From the NCBI GenBank assembly GCA_029881775.1, contig JAOULY010000070.1:1-8091 (forward strand): a stretch of 8,091 nt of DNA, in the 5' to 3' direction. Of this stretch, positions 1 to 6,470 are shown one piece after another. A program made the translations under genes and the position numbers. The notes beneath the pieces are model-generated. The model was not told the origin of the DNA and searched no databases. It saw nothing but the letters and a program-made list of their open reading frames with translations. Source of the DNA: Gammaproteobacteria bacterium (GTDB lineage Bacteria > Pseudomonadota > Gammaproteobacteria > UBA9214). The first letter of the stretch is position 1, and each line of letters opens with the position of its first letter.

Positions 1-1463
1 TGGACCTCGGACATTACGAGCGTTTCGTGCGTACCACCATGACCCGGGATAACAATTTCACCACCGGGCAGATTTACGAAAACGTCATCCGCAAGGAACG
101 TCACGGTGATTACCTCGGTGCGACGGTGCAGGTAATCCCGCACATCACGGATGAAATCAAGGCCTGCATCCTCAAGGGTGCGGGTGATGCCGACATCGCC
201 ATGGTGGAAATCGGCGGCACTGTCGGTGACATTGAGTCACTGCCGTTTTTGGAGGCCATTCGCCAGATGGGTGTGGAACTCGGCCACGAGCGTGCATTAT
301 TCATGCACCTGACGCTGGTGCCGTACATTGCTGCCTCGGGCGAGATCAAGACCAAGCCGACCCAGCACTCGGTCAAGGAACTGCGCTCGATCGGTATCCA
401 GCCTGACATCCTGTTATGCCGTGCCGACCGGCCGTTGCCGCCGGCCGAGCGTCGCAAGGTGGCGTTGTTCACCAACGTCGAGGAACGCGCGGTTATTTCC
501 GCCGTCGATGTCGACAGTATTTACAAGATTCCGTTACTGCTGCATGAGCAGCAACTGGACAATATCGTTGTCGAGAAGATGAAGATTGACGTCGGGCCGG
601 CAAAACTTGACGAGTGGGAAAAGGTCGTGCGCGACAGCGGTGCACACAAGCGCACTGTGACCATTGCCATGGTCGGCAAGTACGTGGACCTGACCGAGTC
701 ATACAAGTCATTATCCGAGGCGCTGATCCATGCCGGTATCCACACCCTTACCCGGGTGAATATCAAGTACGTGGACTCGGAAGTCATCGAATCACAGGGC
801 GTCGATGTGCTCGAAGGAGTAGATGGCATCCTGGTGCCGGGCGGATTTGGCGAACGCGGCGTGGAAGGCAAGATCGAGGCGGTCCGCTATGCGCGCGAAA
901 ACAGGATTCCCTATCTTGGTATCTGCCTGGGCATGCAGGTCGCCGTCATTGAATTTGCACGGCACGTGGCCGGCCTGGAACGGGCGCACTCAACTGAATT
1001 CAACCAGGCCACGCCGCACCCGGTGATCGCGCTGATTACCGAATGGCAGCGCGCTGACGGCGGCACCGAACTGCGTAGCGAGGATTCCGACCTGGGCGGC
1101 ACCATGCGTCTCGGTGGCCAGACCTGCCGGCTGGTGCCGGGCAGCCTGGCGCATTCCCTCTACGGGCGGGACGAGATCGTCGAGCGACATCGCCACCGCT
1201 ATGAATTCAATAACCAGTATCGTGAACAGCTGGAAGCGAAAGGCCTGACCCTGTCCGGTATTTCGGCTGACGGCAAGCTGGTCGAAGTGGTCGAGATCGG
1301 TGACCACCCCTGGTTCTTTGCCTGCCAGTTCCACCCGGAATTCACCTCCAGTCCGCGTGACGGCCATCCGCTGTTTACCGGTTTTGTCCGGGCGGCCTAC
1401 GGTTACCAGGCCGGCCAGCAGGAACAGGCACCGGCCACCCTGGCGGCAAACGCCGACGCCTGA
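1..1463 (+). CDS. pyrG: CTP synthase, 5'-truncated by the window edge
   Basis: CTP synthase makes CTP from UTP, ATP and glutamine in the cytosol, the last step of pyrimidine nucleotide synthesis. The reading frame is open from base 3, giving 486 visible residues. The first complete codon matches Asp72 of the E. coli enzyme (DLGHYERF), so about 71 residues, including the P-loop, lie upstream of the window. The synthetase (amidoligase) domain shows VEIGGTVGDIESLPF and KTKPTQHSVKEL. The C-terminal class I glutamine amidotransferase domain has GICLGMQ, with the nucleophile Cys at codon 924-926, and FHPEF, with His at 1332-1334 and Glu at 1338-1340. Counting from Asp72, these fall exactly at E. 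coli positions 379, 515 and 517, so the two enzymes have no net length difference over this span. The stop is TGA at 1461-1463, and kdsA begins 23 bp later, probably in the same transcript. The GTG at 27 is internal and is not the start. Confidence 0.97.
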   Translation, partial: DLGHYERFVRTTMTRDNNFTTGQIYENVIRKERHGDYLGATVQVIPHITDEIKACILKGAGDADIAMVEIGGTVGDIESLPFLEAIRQMGVELGHERALFMHLTLVPYIAASGEIKTKPTQHSVKELRSIGIQPDILLCRADRPLPPAERRKVALFTNVEERAVISAVDVDSIYKIPLLLHEQQLDNIVVEKMKIDVGPAKLDEWEKVVRDSGAHKRTVTIAMVGKYVDLTESYKSLSEALIHAGIHTLTRVNIKYVDSEVIESQGVDVLEGVDGILVPGGFGERGVEGKIEAVRYARENRIPYLGICLGMQVAVIEFARHVAGLERAHSTEFNQATPHPVIALITEWQRADGGTELRSEDSDLGGTMRLGGQTCRLVPGSLAHSLYGRDEIVERHRHRYEFNNQYREQLEAKGLTLSGISADGKLVEVVEIGDHPWFFACQFHPEFTSSPRDGHPLFTGFVRAAYGYQAGQQEQAPATLAANADA

Positions 1464-1486
1464 CATCTTACCCGGATTAATTAACC

Positions 1487-2326
1487 ATGAAGTTATGTGA
1501 TTTTGAGGCGGGTCTCGAACATCCGCTGTTTTTGATTGCAGGGCCGTGTGTCATCGAAAGTGAACAGCTGGCGATTGATACGGCGGGGCAGCTCAAGGAA
1601 ATTACCGCTGCACTCGGCATGCCGTTTATTTACAAGTCGTCCTTCGACAAGGCCAACCGTTCATCGCACCGGAGTTTCCGTGGCCCGGGTATTGAAGACG
1701 GCCTGCGTATCCTCGAGACCGTGCGTGCACAGATCGGTGTGCCGGTACTGACCGACGTACATGAAGATACGCCGCTGGCGGAAGTGGCGGCCGTGGTCGA
1801 TGTCCTGCAGACACCTGCGTTCCTGTGTCGACAGACCAATTTCATCCAGAATGTTGCCCGCCAGGGCAAGCCGGTCAACATCAAGAAGGGCCAGTTCCTG
1901 TCACCGTGGGACATGAAGAACGTCGCCGACAAGGCGCTCGCGACCGGTAACGACCAGATCATGGTGTGTGAGCGTGGCGCATCGTTCGGTTACAACAACC
2001 TGGTATCAGACATGCGCTCACTGGCGGTGATGCGCAATTGCAATGTGCCGGTCGTGTTCGATGCGACACACTCGGTACAATTGCCGGGCGGGCAGGGCGA
2101 CAAGTCCGGCGGGCAGCGGGAATTTGTGCCGGTGCTCGCGCGGGCAGCGGTTGCTGCAGGTATCTCCGGTTTGTTCATGGAGACGCACCCCGACCCATCG
2201 GTTGCACTCAGTGACGGCCCGAATGCCTGGCCACTCGACCAGATGCAGTCGTTACTGGCAACGCTGCAGGCGATCGATGCCACGGTAAAGGCCGCCGGCT
2301 TGCCTGAAAACAAGCTGCTGGGGTGA
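1487..2326 (+). CDS. kdsA: 3-deoxy-D-manno-octulosonate 8-phosphate synthase, metal-dependent type
   Basis: KdsA condenses phosphoenolpyruvate with arabinose 5-phosphate to give KDO 8-phosphate, the precursor of the lipopolysaccharide inner-core sugar KDO, in the cytosol. The 279-residue protein is a normal length for this TIM-barrel family. It shows the family blocks KSSFDKANRSS (about 50-60), TDVHE (89-93), FLCRQT (112-117) and CERGASFGYNNL (161-172). The metal-ligand set of the class exemplified by Aquifex aeolicus is complete: Cys21 in IAGPC, His195 in DATHS, Glu232 in METHPDP and Asp243 in LSDGP. Each lies exactly ten residues after the Aquifex ligand as I recall it (11, 185, 222, 233). 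The E. coli-type enzyme has Asn in place of the Cys. The block QLPGGQGDKSGG also resembles the metal-dependent class. The ATG at 1487 has only a weak Shine-Dalgarno sequence (GGA about 10 bases upstream). The gene sits 23 bp after pyrG and 51 bp before eno, whose product makes its substrate PEP. Confidence 0.97.
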   Translation: MKLCDFEAGLEHPLFLIAGPCVIESEQLAIDTAGQLKEITAALGMPFIYKSSFDKANRSSHRSFRGPGIEDGLRILETVRAQIGVPVLTDVHEDTPLAEVAAVVDVLQTPAFLCRQTNFIQNVARQGKPVNIKKGQFLSPWDMKNVADKALATGNDQIMVCERGASFGYNNLVSDMRSLAVMRNCNVPVVFDATHSVQLPGGQGDKSGGQREFVPVLARAAVAAGISGLFMETHPDPSVALSDGPNAWPLDQMQSLLATLQAIDATVKAAGLPENKLLG

Positions 2327-2355
2327 TTGACCGGTTTTTTTCAAAGGTTTAACAA
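2327..2355 (+). promoter_or_regulatory. Possible internal promoter for eno in the kdsA-eno gap
   Basis: TTGACC at 2327-2332 matches five of six positions of the sigma-70 -35 consensus. It begins immediately after the kdsA stop codon. With a 17-base spacer, a weak -10-like TAACAA falls at 2350-2355, matching three of six. The spacer contains a run of seven T. This would put a transcription start near 2362, a short distance before the eno ribosome binding site. The -10 is poor, and the T-run could be incidental, so this is only a candidate for extra transcription of eno within a longer operon. Confidence 0.25.
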
Positions 2356-2377
2356 GCTACTGTTTATTGGAGCAATA

Positions 2378-3667
2378 ATGTCAGAAATATCTGAGGTTAA
2401 AGGGCGTGAAATTATTGATTCACGCGGCAACCCAACAGTCGAGGCAGACGTCGTACTGGCATCCGGGGTAAGCGGGCGTGCGGCAGTGCCCTCGGGTGCT
2501 TCAACGGGGTCGCGCGAAGCGGTGGAATTGCGCGATGGCGACAAGGCGCGTTTCGGCGGCAAGGGCGTCAGCCAGGCGGTAGCCAACGTTAACACGGTAA
2601 TTCGAGACGCCGTGCTGGGCATGGAAGCGACGGCACAGGCCGAGATCGATCGCACCATGATCGAGCTGGACGGTACCGATAACAAGGGCAGGCTGGGCGC
2701 CAATGCGCTACTGGCCGTGTCGCTGGCAACGGCGCAGGCCGCTGCGCGCGAGCAAGGCGTGGGCCTGTACCGCATGCTGGGTGGTGACGGTCCGTACGTC
2801 ATGCCGGTTCCCATGATGAACATCATTAACGGCGGCGCGCATGCGGACAACAGTGTTGATCTGCAGGAGTTCATGATCCTGCCGGTCGGTGCCGGCAGCC
2901 TGCACGAGGCGGTCCGTTACGGCACCGAGGTGTTTCATGCGCTGAAATCCGTTTTGCATGGCCGTGGCTTGAATACGGCGGTCGGCGATGAAGGCGGTTT
3001 TGCCCCCGACCTGTCGTCCAACGAAGCGGCCATTGATGTGATTCTCGAGGCGATCGAACAGGCCGGCTTCCGGGCGGGTGAGGATATCTGGCTGGGTCTG
3101 GATGCCGCCAGCTCCGAATTCTATCGCGACGGCAAGTATGTACTGGCGGCCGAGAAACGCGAGTTTACCTCAGGCGAATTTGTCGATTATCTCGCTGCCT
3201 GGGTTGACCAGTTCCCGATTATTACCATTGAAGACGGTCTTGATGAAGGCGACTGGGATGGCTGGAAACTGCTGACGGAAAAACTCGGCGCGAAGGTGCA
3301 GCTGGTTGGTGATGACCTGTTCGTGACCAATACCGCGATCTTCAGTGAAGGTATCGACAAGGGCATTGGCAATTCGATCCTGATCAAGCCTAACCAGATC
3401 GGCACGCTCACGGAAACGCTGGGTGCCATCACGATGGCCGAGAAGGCAGGCTATACCGCTGTCGTATCACACCGGTCGGGCGAGACCGAGGACGTTACCA
3501 TTGCCGACATCGCCGTCGGTACCAGCGCCACGCAGATCAAGACCGGTTCGCTGTCACGTTCCGATCGCGTTGCAAAGTACAATCAGCTGATGCGAATCGA
3601 AGCGGAGCTGGGCAGTGCTGCAAGCTATGCCGGCAGCGCTGCTTTCAGGCACCGGGCGGGGGGCTGA
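2378..3667 (+). CDS. eno: Enolase (phosphopyruvate hydratase)
   Basis: Enolase interconverts 2-phosphoglycerate and phosphoenolpyruvate in glycolysis and gluconeogenesis. In many proteobacteria it is also part of the RNA degradosome. I place the start at the ATG at 2378, giving 429 residues against 432 in E. coli. It follows TTGGAG at 2367-2372, with five bases between GGAG and the ATG, and the protein then begins SEISEVKGREIIDSRGNPTVE as the family does. The frame is open further upstream from 2327, but that adds 17 residues unlike the family. Visible active-site elements are GGAH (His155), GDEGGFAP (Glu205), the magnesium ligands Asp242 in LGLDAASSEFY, Glu285 in IEDGLDEGDWDGW and Asp312 in VGDDLF, the catalytic Lys337 in ILIKPNQIGTLTET, and the signature SHRSGETED (364-372). 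The C-terminal tail is Ala/Gly rich. PEP from this enzyme feeds KdsA, encoded just upstream. Confidence 0.98.
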   Translation: MSEISEVKGREIIDSRGNPTVEADVVLASGVSGRAAVPSGASTGSREAVELRDGDKARFGGKGVSQAVANVNTVIRDAVLGMEATAQAEIDRTMIELDGTDNKGRLGANALLAVSLATAQAAAREQGVGLYRMLGGDGPYVMPVPMMNIINGGAHADNSVDLQEFMILPVGAGSLHEAVRYGTEVFHALKSVLHGRGLNTAVGDEGGFAPDLSSNEAAIDVILEAIEQAGFRAGEDIWLGLDAASSEFYRDGKYVLAAEKREFTSGEFVDYLAAWVDQFPIITIEDGLDEGDWDGWKLLTEKLGAKVQLVGDDLFVTNTAIFSEGIDKGIGNSILIKPNQIGTLTETLGAITMAEKAGYTAVVSHRSGETEDVTIADIAVGTSATQIKTGSLSRSDRVAKYNQLMRIEAELGSAASYAGSAAFRHRAGG

Positions 3668-3680
3668 TGCCCCGCGCCGG
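3652..3680 (+). other. GC-rich stem-loop spanning the eno stop codon
   Basis: Bases 3652-3661 (CCGGGCGGGG) can pair with 3670-3680 (CCCCGCGCCGG) to form ten base pairs, nearly all GC, interrupted only by one bulged G at 3676. The eight-base loop (3662-3669) contains the eno stop codon TGA at 3665-3667. No run of T follows, so this is not a canonical intrinsic terminator for the plus strand. It may act as an mRNA 3'-end stabiliser or processing signal separating the highly expressed eno message from ftsB, or as an attenuator. The pairing is seen directly; the role is inference. Confidence 0.5.
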
Positions 3681-3719
3681 CAAGTCTGTCGGTAATGTTT
3701 ATGCGGGGTATGCAGCCGC

Positions 3720-3989
3720 ATGAAGGCGGTTATCCTGCTGCTGGTGTTGCTGGTCGGTTACCTGCAGTACCGTTTGTGGTTCGGTGACGGTAACCTGGTC
3801 GAGGTCTTCCAGTTGCGCGACGAGGTGGAAGCGCAGCGCGAGGAAAACAGCCAGCTGCAAGAGCGCAATGCTGTGCTGGATGCCGAGGTGCGTGATCTGC
3901 AACAGGGCCATGATGCCATCGAGGAACATGCGCGCGAAGATCTCGGCATGGTCAAGGACGGCGAAACCTTCTACCAGATCGTTGAATAG
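3720..3989 (+). CDS. ftsB: Cell division protein FtsB
   Basis: FtsB is a small bitopic inner-membrane protein that forms a complex with FtsL and FtsQ and activates septal peptidoglycan synthesis by FtsW and FtsI. This 89-residue protein shows the family's layout. A hydrophobic segment at about 3-18 (AVILLLVLLVGYLQY) acts as an uncleaved membrane anchor. The conserved QYRLWFGDGN at the membrane exit follows, then a charged, heptad-like coiled coil at about 28-65, and a short C-terminal domain with AREDLGMVKDGETFYQIVE that matches the E. coli ending of the conserved core. It lacks the extra C-terminal tail of E. coli FtsB (103 residues). The ATG at 3720 is the only plausible in-frame start; ATGs at 3695, 3701 and 3710 are out of frame. 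The Shine-Dalgarno is weak (GGGG at 3704-3707, 12 bases away). It is 52 bp after eno, and its stop codon directly abuts the ispD start. Confidence 0.95.
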   Translation: MKAVILLLVLLVGYLQYRLWFGDGNLVEVFQLRDEVEAQREENSQLQERNAVLDAEVRDLQQGHDAIEEHAREDLGMVKDGETFYQIVE

Positions 3990-4700
3990 ATGCAAGCAGA
4001 TGCCAACTACCGGGTCGTGGTTCCGGCAGCCGGCTCCGGTCAGCGCATGGCGTCCGGCGTTCCCAAGCAATACCTCGAAATCGGCGATAAAACTGTCATT
4101 GAACATACCCTTGATGCGTTGCTTGGCTGCACGCGCATCCAGTCGATCGTGGTTGTCGTCAGTGCGGATGATGACATCTGGCCCGGTATAGCCGGGCGTT
4201 ACAGCGGGCGGCCGCTTGAAACGGTCATCGGTGGCGAGGAGCGCTGTCACTCCGTGCTCAATGCGCTGGCACATATCGCGCAGACAGCTGATGCGAATGA
4301 CTGGGTGCTGGTGCACGACGCGGCGCGGCCCTGCCTGCGGCCGGCGGATGTCGACGCCCTTATTGATGCGCTGGACGGTGATATGACCGGTGGCTTGCTG
4401 GGTGTGCCGGTGGCCGATACCATGAAACAGGTGAGTGCGGACGGCCGCATCGAACAGACCGTGTCACGCGAGGGTTTGTGGCACGCCCTGACGCCGCAGA
4501 TGTTCCGCCTGGGCCTGTTACACGCAGCGCTGGAAAAGGTCCTGTCCAGTGGTCGATTGGTGACGGACGAGGCGGCCGCGATGGAACTGGCCGGGTATCG
4601 ACCGCGCATGATCCAGGGCCATCGCGACAATATCAAGATCACGCTACCGGCCGATCTGGCACTGGCGGCATTTTATCTACAGGCGAGGGTCCGCGCATGA
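3990..4700 (+). CDS. ispD: 2-C-methyl-D-erythritol 4-phosphate cytidylyltransferase
   Basis: IspD transfers CMP from CTP to methylerythritol 4-phosphate, the third step of the MEP pathway to isopentenyl diphosphate, in the cytosol. The 236-residue protein is the same size as E. coli IspD. The nucleotide-binding loop PAAGSGQRM (12-20) and PKQYL (25-29) contain Arg19 and Lys26, which match the catalytic Arg20 and Lys27 of E. coli. VHDAARP (108-114) is the family signature, VTDEAAAME (191-199) follows, and DNIKIT (213-218) holds the conserved Lys216. The ATG follows the TAG of ftsB with no intervening base, and there is no strong Shine-Dalgarno sequence, so translation probably depends on coupling to ftsB. 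The last bases overlap the ispF start (ATGA). CTP, its cosubstrate, is made by PyrG at the start of the window. Confidence 0.97.
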   Translation: MQADANYRVVVPAAGSGQRMASGVPKQYLEIGDKTVIEHTLDALLGCTRIQSIVVVVSADDDIWPGIAGRYSGRPLETVIGGEERCHSVLNALAHIAQTADANDWVLVHDAARPCLRPADVDALIDALDGDMTGGLLGVPVADTMKQVSADGRIEQTVSREGLWHALTPQMFRLGLLHAALEKVLSSGRLVTDEAAAMELAGYRPRMIQGHRDNIKITLPADLALAAFYLQARVRA

Positions 4701-5167
4701 AAATCGGGCAGGGTGTTGATGTACACGCATTCGGTGACGGCAGTTTCGTGGTGCTCGGCGGTGTCACGATCCCGTTCGAGCGCGGCCTTGTGGCGCACTC
4801 CGATGGTGATGTGGTCCTGCATGCCCTGTGCGATGCGCTGCTGGGTGCTGCCGGGCTGGGCGATATCGGTCGTCACTTTCCGCCGGACGATCCCGCCTGG
4901 TGCGATATTGACAGTCGGATCCTGTTGCGCAAGGTGAATGACATGCTGCGTGAAGAAGGCCTGTCGCTGTCGAACGCCGACATCACGGTTGTCGCCGAGG
5001 CGCCGCGCCTGTCGATGCACATCGGCGAAATGCGCGAATATATCAGTGCCGACCTTGAAGTGACTGCGGCGCAGGTGAATATCAAGGCCACGACCACGGA
5101 ACACCTGGGCTTCACCGGCCGTGGTGAAGGTATCGCCGCCTTTGCTGTTGTCCTGCTGAACGACTGA
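4697..5167 (+). CDS. ispF: 2-C-methyl-D-erythritol 2,4-cyclodiphosphate synthase
   Basis: IspF cyclises CDP-methylerythritol 2-phosphate to methylerythritol cyclodiphosphate with release of CMP, the fifth step of the MEP pathway. It works as a trimer with active sites at subunit interfaces. The protein has 156 residues (E. coli 159). The zinc ligands Asp8, His10 (GQGVDVHAF) and His42 (VVLHALCDALLGA) are all present, as is the SDGD motif at 35-38. The C-terminal block IKATTTEHLGFTGRGEGIAA (129-148) holds the conserved Thr/Glu segment of the active site. The start ATG at 4697 overlaps the ispD stop in an ATGA arrangement and has GAGGG at 4685-4689 with a seven-base spacer, so the two genes are probably translationally coupled. 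The frame stays open back to 4478, but that is an out-of-frame reading of ispD, not an N-terminal domain. Confidence 0.97.
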   Translation: MKIGQGVDVHAFGDGSFVVLGGVTIPFERGLVAHSDGDVVLHALCDALLGAAGLGDIGRHFPPDDPAWCDIDSRILLRKVNDMLREEGLSLSNADITVVAEAPRLSMHIGEMREYISADLEVTAAQVNIKATTTEHLGFTGRGEGIAAFAVVLLND

Positions 5168-5181
5168 GCGCGCACGTCCGG

Positions 5182-6216
5182 GTGTTTGATCTCGCGACTG
5201 TTTCGCTGGCCTTTGCGCATGGCGTGCCACCGGTGCAGGGAACCATCCGCGCAACAGCGGAAGATTTCCAGGTCCGGGAAATCCCGTTGCTTGAACCGGA
5301 TGGCGCGGGTGAACATGCCTGGGTCCATGTGCAGAAGCGCAATGCAACCACCATTACTGTCGCTGAACAGCTTGCCAGGCATGCCGATGTACACCCGCGC
5401 AATGTCAGTTTTGCCGGGCTGAAGGACCGCAATGCCGTGACCGAGCAATGGTTCTCGGTGCACCTGCCGGGCCGGGATGATCCGGACTGGCAGGCGCTGG
5501 CGAGTGATGAGCTGGTTGTTCTGCGGCATGCCCGCCATTCCCGCAAACTCCAGCGTGGCGCATTACGCGGTAATGACTTCCGGATAGTGGTGCGCAACAT
5601 GGCCGGAGACCGGGATGCCTGCGAGGCGCGGCTTGCAGTTATGGCGGCTGCCGGTGTGCCGAATTATTTTGGCGAGCAGCGGTTCGGGCGCAACGGCAGC
5701 AACCTGCGCACGGCTGAACGGCTGTTTGCCAATCCGCGGCTGCGCCTGTCACGCAACCAGCGCAGTATGGCGCTGTCATCTGCGCGTTCACTGCTGTTTA
5801 ACCGGGTGTTGTCCGGGCGTATCGACGCAGGCTGCTGGGATACCCCGGTCGCAGGTGATGCCATGCAGCTCGCGGGCAGTCACAGTTTTTTTATCGCCGA
5901 GACCATTGATGACGAGCTGTTGCAGCGCGTTCGCATGCTCGATGTACATCCAACCGGTCCATTGTGCGGCCGGGGCAACGTGCCGGTGACGGCTGCATGC
6001 CTGGCTATCGAGGAGTCCGTGCTTGCCGGTTTCCAGGACATGACGCGGGGGCTGGATGCGGCGGGTGTCCGTAACGACCGGCGTTCGCTGCGTCTGCCGG
6101 TCGGTTCGCTGGCCTGGCAATGGCTGACAGGGTCGGAACTGGAATTGAATTTCAGCCTGCCTGCAGGCAGTTATGCCACGAGCGTGCTGAGAGAGCTGGT
6201 CGATACACGCACGTGA
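5182..6216 (+). CDS. truD: tRNA pseudouridine(13) synthase TruD
   Basis: TruD converts uridine 13 of certain tRNAs (tRNA-Glu in E. coli) to pseudouridine. The protein has 344 residues (E. coli 349). The catalytic aspartate is Asp82 in FAGLKDRNAVTEQW (77-90), equivalent to Asp80 of E. coli. GALRGNDFRIVV (126-137) includes Phe133, matching the conserved active-site Phe131. The GVPNYFGEQRFGRNGSNL block (158-175) leads into the family-specific TRUD insertion, and the chain ends with the typical LPAGSYATSVLREL (326-339). The start is taken as GTG at 5182, since the residues after it (FDLATV...HG) align with the E. coli N-terminus (FDNLTYLHG) and there is no in-frame ATG nearby. No recognisable Shine-Dalgarno precedes it. 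The gene follows ispF by 14 bp, suggesting cotranscription. It converges on the smr gene across a repeat-filled gap. Confidence 0.96.
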   Translation: MFDLATVSLAFAHGVPPVQGTIRATAEDFQVREIPLLEPDGAGEHAWVHVQKRNATTITVAEQLARHADVHPRNVSFAGLKDRNAVTEQWFSVHLPGRDDPDWQALASDELVVLRHARHSRKLQRGALRGNDFRIVVRNMAGDRDACEARLAVMAAAGVPNYFGEQRFGRNGSNLRTAERLFANPRLRLSRNQRSMALSSARSLLFNRVLSGRIDAGCWDTPVAGDAMQLAGSHSFFIAETIDDELLQRVRMLDVHPTGPLCGRGNVPVTAACLAIEESVLAGFQDMTRGLDAAGVRNDRRSLRLPVGSLAWQWLTGSELELNFSLPAGSYATSVLRELVDTRT

Positions 6217-6247
6217 TGCGAGTAGAAGTACCATGCATCCTTATCCC

Positions 6248-6308
6248 GTTATTCCCGCGCAGGCGGGAATCCAGCCCGTCAGGCTTGATTTGTATTTGCG
6301 GGAATGAC
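6248..6308. repeat. Short intergenic repeat with hairpin and inverted ends
   Basis: Positions 6251-6270 form a perfect eight-base-pair hairpin (ATTCCCGC, loop GCAG, GCGGGAAT). The stretch as a whole begins with GTTATTCCCGC (6248-6258) and ends with GCGGGAATGAC (6298-6308). These are inverted copies differing at one of eleven positions, so 6248-6308 looks like a small, possibly internally deleted, palindromic repeat unit. The ATTCCCGC...GCGGGAAT core resembles hairpin repeats I recall as scattered between genes in many proteobacteria, including the Neisseria dRS3 type; this likeness is from memory. It lies 31 bp after truD, between converging genes, where such repeats often sit. No T-run follows on either strand, so an intrinsic terminator role is not supported by sequence. 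Confidence 0.6.
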
Positions 6309-6444
6309 TAGGGAACCTCTGATGTGTCGTCTTTGCGAGGAACACAGTGACGAAGCAATCTCTAACAGTCTGATTTCGCAGCGGGAGATTGCTTCGCTAC
6401 GCTCGCAATGACGGGAATTGCTGAATTAATCAGAGGTTCCCTAG
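6308..6444. mobile_element. MITE-like element with perfect 16-bp terminal inverted repeats at a CTAG site
   Basis: The sequence CTAGGGAACCTCTGAT at 6308-6323 is repeated as its exact reverse complement at 6429-6444, enclosing a total of 137 bp with no coding potential for a transposase. Two more nested inverted pairs lie inside. One is 6328-6339 against 6402-6413 (11 of 12 matching); the other is 6351-6362 (CGAAGCAATCTC) against 6385-6396 (perfect, 12 bp). The unit could therefore extrude as a long cruciform. Each end carries CTAG, so the boundaries fit duplication of TA or of CTAG at the target. TA duplication within CTAG is typical of the IS630/Tc1-mariner group, but a three-base duplication in the IS5 style is not excluded. 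A non-autonomous element mobilised by an unseen transposase is the best reading. It ends 26 bp before the smr stop codon. Confidence 0.75.
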
Positions 6445-6470
6445 GTGCGGCAACGGCGAGTACCGGGTCG

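Noticed and set aside
2327..2377. Upstream TTG start for enolase adding 17 residues
   Set aside because: The added residues do not match the family N-terminus, and the ATG at 2378 has a well-placed TTGGAG.
4181..4197. GCCCGG/CCGGGC hairpin with a five-base loop
   Set aside because: It lies inside ispD coding sequence, with no T-run or regulatory context; likely a chance result of GC-rich codons.
3699..4316. 205-codon minus-strand open frame across ftsB and the start of ispD
   Set aside because: It lies wholly opposite two well-recognised genes, has no recognisable family content, and is a frame shadow of GC-rich coding sequence.
4478..4696. Apparent 73-residue N-terminal extension of IspF
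   Set aside because: It is an out-of-frame reading of ispD; the IspF family begins at MKIGQGVDVH and there is a good ribosome binding site before 4697.
4673..5538. Two long minus-strand open frames (4673-5347 and 4873-5538) opposite ispF and truD
   Set aside because: Both are antisense to genes with complete catalytic motifs and show no domain, ribosome binding site or context of their own.
6251..6270. Hairpin after truD as a rho-independent terminator
   Set aside because: The stem is perfect but no T-run follows on either strand, and it fits better as part of a dispersed repeat.
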